Source: Hymenobacter nivis
Lineage (GTDB): Bacteria; Bacteroidota; Bacteroidia; Cytophagales; Hymenobacteraceae
Direction of reading: 5' to 3'
DNA length: 64,000 bases
Assembly: GCF_006439025.1 (NCBI RefSeq)
Contig: NZ_RCYZ01000005.1
Location: 310,001-374,000 of the forward strand
The notes under the pieces were generated by a model, which did not search any database, was not told where the DNA came from, and saw only the letters and a program-made list of their open reading frames with translations. How positions within the stretch are numbered: the first letter of the stretch is position 1; every line of letters begins with the position of its first letter. Shown in pieces: positions 34,001-43,100 of the stretch. Both the position numbers and the translations under genes were made by a program.

Positions 34001-35603
34001 TGGGCGGGTTGGTGACCTGGGCAAAAAACTGCTTGAAGTAGCTGCTCAGGTGCTGCGGCTGGTCGGAGAGCACGGCCAGGGGCACGTCCACGCCCATCGA
34101 GCCGATGGCTTCCTTGCCTTCCAGGGCCATGGGCAGGATGACGGTTTCGATGTCCTCGCGGGTGTAGCCGAAGGCCTGGTGGTACTTGAGCACGGCGGCC
34201 GTGCCGAGGTCCGAAAACACCTGGCGGGGCTCGGCCAGCTCGTCGAGCCGGATCTGGTAGTTGCGCAGCCAGTCGCCGTAGGGCTGGCGGCTGGCGGCCT
34301 GGTGCTTGATTTCGGCGTCGGTGATGATTTCGCCGGCCACGGTGTCCACCACAAACATTTTGCCCGGCTGCAAGCGCCCTTTCTCCAGGATAATGTCTTC
34401 CGGGATGGGCAGCACGCCGGCCTCGGAGGCCACCAGCACGCGCCCGTCGTTCGTGACGACGTAGCGCAGCGGGCGCAGGCCGTTGCGGTCGAGCATGGCC
34501 CCCACGAGGCGACCGTCGGTGAAGTTGAGGGCCGCCGGGCCGTCCCAGGGGGCCATGAAGGTGGCGTGGAACTCGTAGAACGCCTTTTTCAGCGGGTCCA
34601 TCTGCTCGTTACCGTCCCAGGCCTCGGGCACCAGCATCATCATCACGTGGGGCAGGGTGCGGCCGCAGTGCAGCAGCAGCTCCACAATGTTGTCGAGGCA
34701 GGCCGAGTCCGACTGGCCGGCGTCAATTACGGGCAGCAGCATTGCCATTTCCTCGGCCGTGAAGTAAGGCGAGGCATAGGTTTGCAGGCCGGCGTAGAAC
34801 CAGTTCAGGTTGCCGCGCAGGGTGTTAATCTCGCCGTTGTGGGCCAGGTAGCGGAAAGGCTGGGCCAGCCGCCAGCTCGGAAACGTATTCGTAGAGAAGC
34901 GCGAGTGAATTAGGCCAAAGGCCGTCGTCACCCGCTCGTCGGTGAGGTCGGGGTAGTAGCCGCGCACCTGGTAGGTGGTGAGCTGGCCCTTATATACGAT
35001 GGTTTGGCACGAGAACGAGGCGAAGTACAGGTCGTCGAGGCCCCCGGGCAGCACGTCCTTCACCTTGTTCACGATGAGGCGGCGCAGCACGTAGAGCTTG
35101 CGCTCGAAGTCCTCGGTGGTGGCCACGTCCACGGGCCGGGCCACGAACACCTGCTCCATCACGGGCTCGCCGCTGAGGGCCGTGACGCCGATGCCGGCCG
35201 GGTTCACGGGCACCGGGCGGTAGCCCAGCACGCGCAGGCCCAGCTGCTGGGCGGCGGCGTCGATGAGGCCCCGGGCGGTGGCGCGGGCGGCGTCATCTTT
35301 GGGCAGGTAGGCCTGGCCCACGCCGTAGGCCCCAGGCTCGGGCAGCTGGATGTCGAGGGCCAGGCACTCCTCTAAGAGGAACCAGTGCGGGATTTGCAGC
35401 AGCACGCCCGCGCCGTCGCCCGAGTCGTGGTCGCAGCCGCAGGCACCGCGGTGCTCCATGTTTTCCAACATGGTCAGCGCGTCCACCACCATCTGGTGCG
35501 ATTTGCGCCCGGTGATGGACGTGAGGAAGCCCGTGCCGCAGGCATCGTGCTCAAACTCCGGGCGGTAGAGGCCCGCCGAAGCAGCAGTAGTATCAACCGT
35601 CAT
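31074..35603 (-). CDS. gltB: Glutamate synthase large subunit
   Basis: A 1509-residue enzyme. The start ATG at 35603 gives a short propeptide before the nucleophile Cys (Cys22 in EHDACGTGF); a TTG at 35633 is less likely. Order of domains: class II glutamine amidotransferase (22 to about 430), central domain, FMN-binding synthase domain (GEGGEDPMRFEV, SGYDGGTGASPLSSI), 3Fe-4S cysteines in CVMMRKCHLNTCPVG, and a C-terminal GXGXG beta-helix. It releases ammonia from glutamine and tunnels it to 2-oxoglutarate. First gene of gltBD. A GC-rich hairpin near 35654-35680 lies in the divergent spacer upstream. Confidence 0.97.
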   Translation of the reverse strand: MTVDTTAASAGLYRPEFEHDACGTGFLTSITGRKSHQMVVDALTMLENMEHRGACGCDHDSGDGAGVLLQIPHWFLLEECLALDIQLPEPGAYGVGQAYLPKDDAARATARGLIDAAAQQLGLRVLGYRPVPVNPAGIGVTALSGEPVMEQVFVARPVDVATTEDFERKLYVLRRLIVNKVKDVLPGGLDDLYFASFSCQTIVYKGQLTTYQVRGYYPDLTDERVTTAFGLIHSRFSTNTFPSWRLAQPFRYLAHNGEINTLRGNLNWFYAGLQTYASPYFTAEEMAMLLPVIDAGQSDSACLDNIVELLLHCGRTLPHVMMMLVPEAWDGNEQMDPLKKAFYEFHATFMAPWDGPAALNFTDGRLVGAMLDRNGLRPLRYVVTNDGRVLVASEAGVLPIPEDIILEKGRLQPGKMFVVDTVAGEIITDAEIKHQAASRQPYGDWLRNYQIRLDELAEPRQVFSDLGTAAVLKYHQAFGYTREDIETVILPMALEGKEAIGSMGVDVPLAVLSDQPQHLSSYFKQFFAQVTNPPIDPIRERLVMSLATFIGNNGNILDEDKMHGHCVALSHPILVNHQLEKLRSIDTGLFHAKTLQTYFKADGLPGSLEAGLARLCRYAEDAVNDGFEVLILSDRALDSEHAPIPSLLAVSAVHHHLIRLSRRGSVGLVVEAGDVWEVHHFACLLAFGATAVNPYLALATINTTHLEGRLETRLEGPQLLKNYVKAVNDGLLKIFSKMGISTLLSYHGAQVFEILGLNQEVVDRYFTGAVTRIGGLGLDEIARETLYKHFQGFRSNTPPEAEVLGDGGFYQWRRRGEAHMFNPETVHLLQLATRTNNYATYQRYAKLLNEHPSQAFSIRGLLDFAQHREAIALEEVEPAELIMKRFATGAMSFGSISHEAHSTLAIAMNRIGGKSNTGEGGEDPMRFEVMENGDSMRSAIKQIASARFGVTAHYLTNADELQIKMAQGAKPGEGGQLPGHKVDEWIAKVRHATPGVGLISPPPHHDIYSIEDLAQLIFDLKNANRAARINVKLVSKAGVGTIAAGVAKAHADVILISGYDGGTGASPLSSIRHAGLPWELGLAEAHQTLVRNQLRSRVVLQADGQLKTGRDLAVAALLGAEEWGVATAALIAGGCVMMRKCHLNTCPVGVATQDPELRKLFTGQPEHIVNLFRFLAEELREIMASLGFRTVNEMVGRSQFLKRKAGVSHWKARQVDLSGVLYPAPNPTGATLFKSEDQDHGLADILDWQLLAHAQPALDHQTPVTGAFDVRNTDRTLGTLLSNEITKRYHAAGLPDGTIQFRFKGSAGQSFGAFAAKGLAFSLAGEANDYVGKGLSGAQLAIFPAPESTLVPENNIIIGNVALYGATSGALFARGQAGERFAVRNSGATAVVEGVGDHGCEYMTGGRALILGQTGRNFAAGMSGGIAWIYDPDGTFPENCNLEMVELEGLTAVDEDEIQALLRRHHELTGSDKAAFLLANWPEETGRFVKVFPSEYKKVLQKAQLQAAR

Positions 35604-35876
35604 GGTATGGTTATTTATTTGATTATCAAGCAAATGCCGCCCTGCGTACCCTGGGCCGGGGGCCCCTGGGGGCCCCGGCCGGTGCGCCCGGGCCGCCCCC
35701 GCAAGCAGGGGTGGCCAAGGTGCTGCGCGTTAAAGTATTACACGGCGTGGTTTTCGCCTAATCAATTTTTCGCCGGTTTATTATTTCCAAAGTACCGGCC
35801 ACAGGGCCCCGGGCGCGGGCGGGGCGCACCCCGGGGGCCCCAAATCCGTAAGCTGGTCCGTGCTGTTCCCTCCCCA

Positions 35877-37541
35877 ATGACTCCTATTAGTACCCCCGCC
35901 CCGGCCGCCCGGGCCACCATGTGGAGCCCCCTGGCCTACCACGTGTTCCGGGCCGTATGGATTGCCTCGCTCGCCTCCAACGTGGGCACCTGGATGCAGA
36001 ACGTGGCCGGCGTGTGGCTCGTGACCACCCTCACCACCTCGGCCCTGCTCGTGGCCCTGATGCAAACCGCCACCAGCCTCCCGGCCTTCCTGCTGAGCCT
36101 GCCCAGCGGGGCCCTAGCCGACCTCATCGACCGGCGCAAGCTGCTGCTGGGCACGCAGGGCTTCATGGCGGTGGTGGCCACCATCCTGGGGGCCCTCACG
36201 CTGGCGCACGAGGTATCAGCGTTCGGGGTGCTGGGCTTCACCTTTTTGCTCGGTATGGGCTCAGCCCTGAACGGCCCGGTGTGGCAAACCGTGACCACCG
36301 AGCTGGTGCCGCGCCCGGTGCTGCCCTTCGCCATCACCCTGAACGGGGTGAGCAACAACATTGCCCGGGCCATCGGGCCGGCGCTGGGCGGCGTGGTCAT
36401 TGCCTACTACTCGCCGGGCTGGGTGTTTATGCTCAACGGCGTGTCGTTTCTGGGCACGTTCGCGGTTATCTACTTCTGGAAGCGCGATGCCGAGGAAAGC
36501 CAGGGCCCCGCCGAGCACTTCCTGGGGGCCCTGCGGGCGGGCATGCGCTACGTGCACTACGCCCCGCCCATCCACGCGGTGCTGGTGCGGGTGTTTGCGT
36601 TCGGGTTCGGGGCCAGCGCCATGTGGGCGCTGCTCTCGGTGGTGGTGGCCCGCAAGCTGCACCTGAGCGCGGGCCACTACGGCATCATGCTCTCGTGGCT
36701 GGGGGCGGGGGCCGTAGCGGGGGCCTTCCTCATGGGCCGGGCGGGGCAGCGCATCAGCCTCAACCGGCGGGTGCTGCTGGGTGGGCTCGCCTTCGTGGGC
36801 ACCAACCTGAGCCTGGCGTTTATTGAAAACACCGCCATCCTGGGGCCCATCATGTTCGTGTCGGGCACGGCCTGGCTGATGGCCATGACCAGCTTCAGCA
36901 CCACCGTGCAGCTGAACGTGCCGAAGTGGGTGCAGGCGCGGGTCATCAGCATCTACATGCTGCTATTTCAGGCGGGCATGAGCCTGGGCAGCCTGGCCTG
37001 GGGCGAACTGGCCGACTACTTCAGCCCCCAAGTGGCCTTGTGTGTGGCCGCTGCCTGGATGGCCGCCAGCGCCCTGCTGGCCCTGCCCTACCCGCTGCAA
37101 GCGGCCGATAACCTCAACCTCGACCCCGCCGAGCCCTGGCTCGACCCGCCCATGGCCGATGGCCCCGCCGACCCCGACGATGGCCCCGTGGTGGTGATGA
37201 TCACCTACCGCATCGACCCCGCCGACTGGGCCGCCTTCCAGCCGGTAGTCGGCCGCCTATCGCGCCTGCGCCTGCGCGATGGGGCCCTGCGCGCCGGCGT
37301 GTTCGCCGACCTGGCCGACCCCGGGCGCATCACCGAGTTCTTCACCGTGGCTACCTGGGGCGAGCACCTGCGCCAGCACCACCGCTTCACGCGCGACGAC
37401 CAGGCGGTGGAGGAGCAGGTGCGCCAGTACCACCGGGGCCCCGAGCCGCCCCACGTGGCGCACTTCCTGGCCTTTCCCACGGCCATCAACGTGCCCGTGG
37501 AAGTGGCGGCGCCCTACCCCAACGTGGAGCTTACCCACTGA
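35877..37541 (+). CDS. MFS transporter with C-terminal ABM-like domain
   Basis: A 554-residue protein. Residues 1 to about 410 form an MFS_3 (EntS/DUF894) transporter: NVGTWMQNVAGVWLV, the motif A region ALADLIDRRKLLLG, and 10-12 hydrophobic helices. After a Pro/Asp linker, residues about 440-545 form a ferredoxin-like region (VVMITYRIDPADWAAFQPVV, RITEFFTVATWGEHLRQHHR) resembling antibiotic-monooxygenase (ABM) domains. The start is ATG 35877 (MTPISTPAP). Substrate unknown; siderophore export is the role of some relatives but no siderophore gene is near. Divergent from gltB. Confidence 0.88.
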   Translation: MTPISTPAPAARATMWSPLAYHVFRAVWIASLASNVGTWMQNVAGVWLVTTLTTSALLVALMQTATSLPAFLLSLPSGALADLIDRRKLLLGTQGFMAVVATILGALTLAHEVSAFGVLGFTFLLGMGSALNGPVWQTVTTELVPRPVLPFAITLNGVSNNIARAIGPALGGVVIAYYSPGWVFMLNGVSFLGTFAVIYFWKRDAEESQGPAEHFLGALRAGMRYVHYAPPIHAVLVRVFAFGFGASAMWALLSVVVARKLHLSAGHYGIMLSWLGAGAVAGAFLMGRAGQRISLNRRVLLGGLAFVGTNLSLAFIENTAILGPIMFVSGTAWLMAMTSFSTTVQLNVPKWVQARVISIYMLLFQAGMSLGSLAWGELADYFSPQVALCVAAAWMAASALLALPYPLQAADNLNLDPAEPWLDPPMADGPADPDDGPVVVMITYRIDPADWAAFQPVVGRLSRLRLRDGALRAGVFADLADPGRITEFFTVATWGEHLRQHHRFTRDDQAVEEQVRQYHRGPEPPHVAHFLAFPTAINVPVEVAAPYPNVELTH

Positions 37542-37897
37542 TTAGCGGCACGCCATTTGAGCAAAGCTTTTTTTAATCCAGGTAAAAATTAAATAATAAC
37601 CATTTCTTGGTATAATATCTATTTAAAACTATATTTACTCATAATTGGACGAGAGAGCGCAGTAGAACGATAAAATACAGCACGATCTTGGAATTTATCA
37701 GGTTTGTATAATATGATTATTCTAATTAAATGTGGCATGCAACGGTTTGCTTTTATGAAATTTACAATTAGATATATTTTAAGTCATACTCCGTAAGGCC
37801 AAGGGGGCTTAAGCTCCGTATGTGCCCACGAATTCCTTCCTGATGGACTGCCACTTGGCCCGAAATCACCGATATAACGCTACCCATTTATATCACC
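37542..37897. other. AT-rich intergenic region before the EPS locus
   Basis: About 356 bp, strongly AT-rich from 37560 to 37790, free of GGGGCCC. It probably holds the promoter of the priming transferase, but I could not fix the element. A 27-codon frame at about 37713 is not supported as a gene. Confidence 0.5.
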
Positions 37898-39295
37898 ATG
37901 ATCCTCTACGAACGCCGTACGCACGTCAACCAGATGATTCTGCTGACTGCCGACATCCTGCTTATTTTTGGAGCTTTCCGCTTTGTTGAATTTTACCACC
38001 GGGGCGACTGGGCATTCGGCGGCGACTACCCGCTGTTTTTCGCCGTGTTTGCCCTCATCTGGTGGATTGTGGCGGGCCAGGTGACCAACCCCACTTCGCT
38101 GGACCGGCTCACCTCGTACGCCGAGAAATTTTGGGCCCTGGTGCTGGCCTTTCTGGTGCACGCGGTGGTACTCACGGCGGGCATTTTGCTGCTGCATGTG
38201 CGGCTGCTGCCCATTCGCTACATCCTGCTGCTCTACGGCGTGGCGGGGGCGGCCGTGGTGAGCGGGCGCTTACTGGTAGCGTTTTTCTACCGCACTTACC
38301 GCTACCGGCTGGCCCGGCCCCACAGCCGCTTCGTGATTGTGGGCGCCAGCCGCAGTGGCCGCGAAATGCACCAGTTCCTGACGCTGCACGACCCGGTGGC
38401 CAACCAGTTCCTGGGCTTCTTTACCGATGAGCCAGTGGCGGCCAACCTCCAGCCGCTGGTGCGCGGCGGCCTGGCCGACCTCAAGGATTTTTGCGAGCGC
38501 GAGCAGGTTGACGAGATGTACTTCGCCCTGCCCCTCAACCAAGCAGACCTGATTTCGGAGCTCTCGGCGTTTGCCGACGACCACTTCATGTCCTTCCGCA
38601 TCGTGCCCGACTTTGAGGGCACCCTGCACAAGGGCGTGGACGTGCACTACCACGGCCGGGGCCCCATCCTCACGGTTCGCCGCCACCCGCTGGCGTTCCG
38701 CACCAACCAGATTGCCAAGCGCGGCTTCGACCTCGTGTTTTCGGGCCTGGTCATCGTGGGGGTGTTCCCAATTTTGCTGCCCATCCTAGCCGTGCTTATC
38801 AAACTAGATTCGCCGGGCCCCGTGTTCTTCAAGCAGATGCGGCCGGGCAAGCGCAACAAGCTGTTTCCGTGCTACAAGCTGCGCTCGATGAGCACGGCTA
38901 CGGGCGGCACCGAGCTGCAAGCCACCAAGGGCGATGCCCGGGTGACGCGCGTGGGCCGCTTCCTGCGCTCGTCGAGCCTCGACGAGATTCCGCAGTTCTT
39001 CAACGTGTGGCTCGGCCACATGTCGGTGGTGGGGCCTCGGCCCAACATGGTGTCGCAGCTCGAAGAGTATTCCAAGCACATCCACACCTATGCCCAGCGC
39101 CACGCCGTGACGCCCGGCATCACGGGCCACGCCCAAGTGAACGGCCACCGCGGAGAAACCCGCGCCGCCGGCGCCATGGAGAAGCGCGTGGAGTACGACC
39201 TGGAGTACGTGGAAAACTGGTCGCTGCTGCTCGATGTGAAAATCATCGGCAAGACGGTGTGGAACATGGTGGCCGGCGAGAAGAATGCCTACTAG
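37898..39295 (+). CDS. Undecaprenyl-phosphate sugar phosphotransferase (WbaP/WcaJ type)
   Basis: A 465-residue initiating enzyme of EPS synthesis. Four N-terminal membrane helices are followed by a CoA-binding-like domain ([15 protein letters not shown]) and a fifth membrane helix ([20 protein letters not shown]). The C-terminal bacterial sugar transferase domain has [32 protein letters not shown] (catalytic Asp-Glu), and [10 protein letters not shown]. It transfers a sugar-1-phosphate, often glucose or galactose, to the lipid carrier at the inner membrane. The WecG-like gene follows closely. It opens the locus on the plus strand. Confidence 0.94.
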   Translation: MILYERRTHVNQMILLTADILLIFGAFRFVEFYHRGDWAFGGDYPLFFAVFALIWWIVAGQVTNPTSLDRLTSYAEKFWALVLAFLVHAVVLTAGILLLHVRLLPIRYILLLYGVAGAAVVSGRLLVAFFYRTYRYRLARPHSRFVIVGASRSGREMHQFLTLHDPVANQFLGFFTDEPVAANLQPLVRGGLADLKDFCEREQVDEMYFALPLNQADLISELSAFADDHFMSFRIVPDFEGTLHKGVDVHYHGRGPILTVRRHPLAFRTNQIAKRGFDLVFSGLVIVGVFPILLPILAVLIKLDSPGPVFFKQMRPGKRNKLFPCYKLRSMSTATGGTELQATKGDARVTRVGRFLRSSSLDEIPQFFNVWLGHMSVVGPRPNMVSQLEEYSKHIHTYAQRHAVTPGITGHAQVNGHRGETRAAGAMEKRVEYDLEYVENWSLLLDVKIIGKTVWNMVAGEKNAY

Positions 39296-39338
39296 CTCTT
39301 TCGCCCTGCCCGCCCCCCTGCCCCTTACCTTAGCGCCT

Positions 39339-40085
39339 ATGTTAGCGACGCAAACTGTTCTGAACTCCCCCATTACTACGGGGCCCTTCGGCGAATTTGT
39401 GGACCGCATCCTGCACCTGGGAGCGGCCCGTACCTCGGCCTACGTGTGCTGCGCCAACGTGCACATGGTGGTGGAAGCCCACCGCGACCCCAGCTTCCGC
39501 AAGGTACTGGCCGAGGCCGACCTTGTGACCCCCGACGGGGGCCCCGTGGCCAGCGTAGCCGGGTGGCGCGGCGGCCATCCCCAAGAGCGCGTGGCCGGCA
39601 TGGACCTCGTGCCCGCCCTGCTTGAAGAGGCCGCCCGCCGCGGCCAGTCGGTGTACTTCTACGGCACCACCGACGATGTACTGGAGGCCATTGTGGCCCG
39701 GGCCAAGCGCGAGCTGCCCACCCTGCGCCTGGTGGGCACCTGCGCCCCGCCCTTCCGGGCCCTCACCGCTGAGGAAGAAGCCGCCCACGTGGCCGCCATC
39801 AACGCCGCTGACCCGGATTTGCTGTTTGTGGCCCTGGGCTGCCCACGGCAGGAGCGCTGGATGGCCGCCCACCGCGGCCAGATCAAAGCCTGCATGTTGG
39901 GCGTCGGCCAAGCCTTTCTGGTGTACGCCGGCCTGGAGCAGCGCCTGCCCGTGTGGGCCCGCCGCCTGTGGCTGGAGTGGGCCTACCGCCTCTGGCTCGA
40001 GCCCCGCCGGCTCTGGAAGCGCTACCTCGTCACCAACTCGCGGTTCCTCTTCCTACTGGCCCGTACCTCGCTGGCCAAGGGCTGA
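39339..40085 (+). CDS. WecG/TagA/CpsF family glycosyltransferase
   Basis: A 248-residue GT26 enzyme adding the second sugar to the primed lipid carrier. Conserved parts: CANVHMVVEA, TPDGGPVA with the catalytic Asp, GMDLVPALLE, VYFYGTTDDVLEA, and FVALGCPRQERWM. The C-terminal membrane-binding region is rich in Arg and Trp (RRLWLEWAYRLWLEPRRL). ATG 39339 (MLATQTVLNSP) is preferred; an ATG at 39285 overlaps the previous gene by 11 bp and would add an atypical 18 residues. Its pairing with the priming transferase is typical of EPS loci. Confidence 0.9.
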   Translation: MLATQTVLNSPITTGPFGEFVDRILHLGAARTSAYVCCANVHMVVEAHRDPSFRKVLAEADLVTPDGGPVASVAGWRGGHPQERVAGMDLVPALLEEAARRGQSVYFYGTTDDVLEAIVARAKRELPTLRLVGTCAPPFRALTAEEEAAHVAAINAADPDLLFVALGCPRQERWMAAHRGQIKACMLGVGQAFLVYAGLEQRLPVWARRLWLEWAYRLWLEPRRLWKRYLVTNSRFLFLLARTSLAKG

Positions 40086-40115
40086 AACTGCAAGGACTGA
40101 AACCGAATATTAAAC

Positions 40116-40180
40116 CCAAAAAGAAGCCGGGAGGCATTGCGCAACAGCTTGTTGCGCAATGCCTCCCGGCTTCTTTTTGG
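40116..40180. terminator. Bidirectional terminator, 30 bp perfect arms
   Basis: The arms 40116-40145 and 40151-40180 are perfect complements with T runs on both sides, between the convergent WecG-like and beta-helix genes. Confidence 0.85.
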
Positions 40181-40194
40181 CTTGACTGGGGCCC

Positions 40195-43100
40195 CTAGTG
40201 CCGCACCTCCAGGCGCTCTACGCGCGTGGGCTGGCTGCTCTGGATTTGCAGGGCGTAGATGCCGCTGGGCAAGCGGCTGGTGTCGAGCACAAACTGGTTG
40301 TCGCCGGCCGCGGCCTGCTGCTGCGAGCGCAGCATGGGCGTGCCCTGCATATCGGTCACGACGAGCGTGACGGCGGTGGCTTGCTCAAAATTCGTGGATA
40401 CCGTCACCTGCCCATCAGCCGGGTTGGGAAACAGCGTGGAGCTTGCGGCGAGGGCGCTGGTAACGGCGGCGGCCGCGCTGGTAGCCGCGCTGCTGGCCGC
40501 GCTTTGCAGCACCAGCTCCACGTCGTCGTAGTAGAGCGACTGCCCGCCGCTGGCTTTGGAGTAGAAGCCGATTTCGCACTGGCCGTTGCTCACGGCAATG
40601 TTGGGCACGGAAATCTGCACCCACTGCCCATCGGCGGTGGTGGGCGCGGCAGTGCTCACCAGGGAGCCACCGTAGTTGCTGGCGCGCATTTCAGCGATGG
40701 CCTGGCCCCCGGTATTCTTCACCCAGGCCCGCAGGGTGTAGCTGCCGGCCGGCAGGTTGCGCACGGTTTGGTAGGTGTACACCTCGAAGGCTTCGGGGCG
40801 GTACTGGGTGCCGTGGTACAGGCCGGTATGGGCCCCGGGGTAAGCCTCGATGAAGCTGGCGTAGATGCGGGTGTTGCCAATGGCGCGGGTGGTCCAGTAG
40901 CGGGGGTCCCAGCGCGGCAGCAGGTCGTTGTCGAAGCTGGGATTGAGCACGGTATTGGCCCCGGTGGTGGGGGTGGCGGCGGGCTGGAGCACAAATTCCA
41001 CGTCGTCGAAGTAGAGCCACTGCCCGCCGTTGGCCTTGGAGTAGAAGCCGATTTCGGCCCGGCCGCTCGTCACGCTGATGTCCGAAATTTGCACCAGCGT
41101 CCAGCCGCTCGTGCTGGTGCTGAGGTTAGCCGTGCGCATATCGCCGCCGTAGTTGCTGGCCCGCATTTCGGCGCGGGGCTGGCCGCCGGTGCTCTTCACC
41201 CAGGCGCGCAGCGTGTAGGTACCGGCTGGCAGGTTGCTAATCGTCTGGTAGGTGTACACCTCGTAGTCGTCGGGGCGGTACTGGGTGCCGTGGTAGAGGC
41301 CCGCGTGGGCCCCGGGGTAGGTTTCGGTGTAGTCGGCGTTGTCGTTGGTGTTGGCACCGGTGGCGGTTTGCCAGCCAGCGGGGGCCCCCACGGGCAAGCC
41401 GCCCGCCTCTAAGCCGGGGTTGACCACCAGATTGGTGCCGGCGCCAACCGGCGCGGGGGTGGCCGGAGCTACCGCCACCGCCACGGCAGCGGAGGTGGTG
41501 CTGGCCCCGGCGTTGTCGGTGGCCACGGCGGTGAGGGCGTAGGTGCCAGCGGCCGAGGGCGTCCAGCTCAGCTGGTAGGGAGCGGCAGTGGCCTCGCCCA
41601 GCTTGGCGGTGCCATTAAAGAATTCTACCTTGGCCACTGTGCCGTCGGCATCGGTGGCGGTGGCGCTCAGGGCCAGGGCCTGGCCGAGGGTGAGGCTAGT
41701 GGCGGCGCTCAGGGCCACGGTGGGCGCGGCGTTGGGGGCGCCGGCTTGCTGGGGGGCCAGCGTCACGTCGTCAAAATAGATGGATTGGCTGCCACCGGCT
41801 TTGGAATAAAAGCCGATTTCGCACTGGCCGTTGGTCACGGCGATGTTGGGCACGGTGAGCAGCACCCAGCCCGGGGCGGCCACGCCGCCGGGGGTGGCGG
41901 CGAGGTCGGCGGTTTGCATAGGGCCCCCGTAGTTGCTGGCGCGCATTTGGGCGGCGGCCTGGCCGCCGCTGCTCTTCACCCAGGCGCTGAAGGCGTACGT
42001 GCCATTGGCCAAGCCGCTGACGACCTGGTAGGTGTACACTTCATAGGCCGATGGGCGATAGTGGGTGCCGTGGTAGCTGCCCGTGTGGGCCCCGGCGTAG
42101 GCTTCGGAGTAGCTGGCCTTGGCGTCGGAGCTGGTTTGCCAGCCCGTGGGGGTGCTAGTGGCACCGTCGGCCTCAAAGCCGGGGTTGGCGACTTGGCCGG
42201 TGGCGGCCACCGGCGGGGTGGGCGCGGCAGTGGCCCCCAGGGGACCCAGCACCACGCCGGCCTGTTGCAGCTTCTGGGCCCAGAGGGTGGCTTCGTTGTC
42301 TTCGGTGGCCAGCGTGACGGGGTTGGGCAGGTGCACCGTGCCGGTGCAGGTGGCGCAGTTGCCCGGGCTCAGGTCCTGGCGGTCGGGGTAGGGGTTGTTG
42401 GCCCCCCACCGCACAAAGCCGATGGTGTTGTTCTGAATGCGGTTGTTGAAAAACAGGCTGACCAGCTGCTGGTAGTAGTTGAACACGGCCGTGGCGGCGT
42501 AGGTGGCCGTGAGGCGCGAGCCGTCGGGCAGCAAGCCACTGTTTACCAGGCGGTTGTCGTGGTAGTACACGTCGTGGCCGGCGGCAATGTTCATGGCCGC
42601 GTTGCAGGTGCTCACAAACTGGTTGTGGTCGGCCTCGATGTAGCCCGCGGCCCCGTCCAGGGCCCCGGCGTCGCCGTCGGTGGTCAGGCCAGTGCCCGTG
42701 AACTGGCCGTCGGTGGCCGGAAACGGGTAGGCCCCGCGCACGAAGTTGTCGTGCACCCGCAGCGGGCTGCTGGCCGTGCCCGAGCTGTTGTAGAGGTTAA
42801 TGTTGTCCTCCACCAGGCTCTGGTTGGGGGCGTTGACGACCTCGTTGTACGAAACGTCGACGCCAGCCAGGCGCTGCACCGTGTTCAGGATCAAGAAGCT
42901 GCTGCGGGTGCTGCCGCCGTTGCGCCAGCGCCCGTCGATGTTGCGCACCCGGTTGTAGCGCACGGTCAGGGTTTGGCCGGAGGCCCCAGTGCCGCCCCAG
43001 CGGTTCACCACGATGCCGCTGGTTTGCACCAGCTCGTTGTGCTCCACCACCAGGCGCTGGGCCCGGTACGAGTCTAGGAAGCGGCCGGGGGCCTGGTTGT

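Noticed and set aside
31734..34913. Two long plus-strand frames within gltB
   Set aside because: gltB is unmistakable on the minus strand; the antisense products have no recognisable features.
37713..37796. 27-codon frame in the AT-rich spacer
   Set aside because: No aromatic or other codon bias, no terminator behind it and no recognisable domain; short frames are expected by chance in AT-rich DNA.
40480..42180. Repeated sequence considered as a CRISPR or tandem DNA repeat
   Set aside because: The repeats are in frame and correspond to protein modules; spacing and divergence do not fit CRISPR. No CRISPR array was seen in the window.
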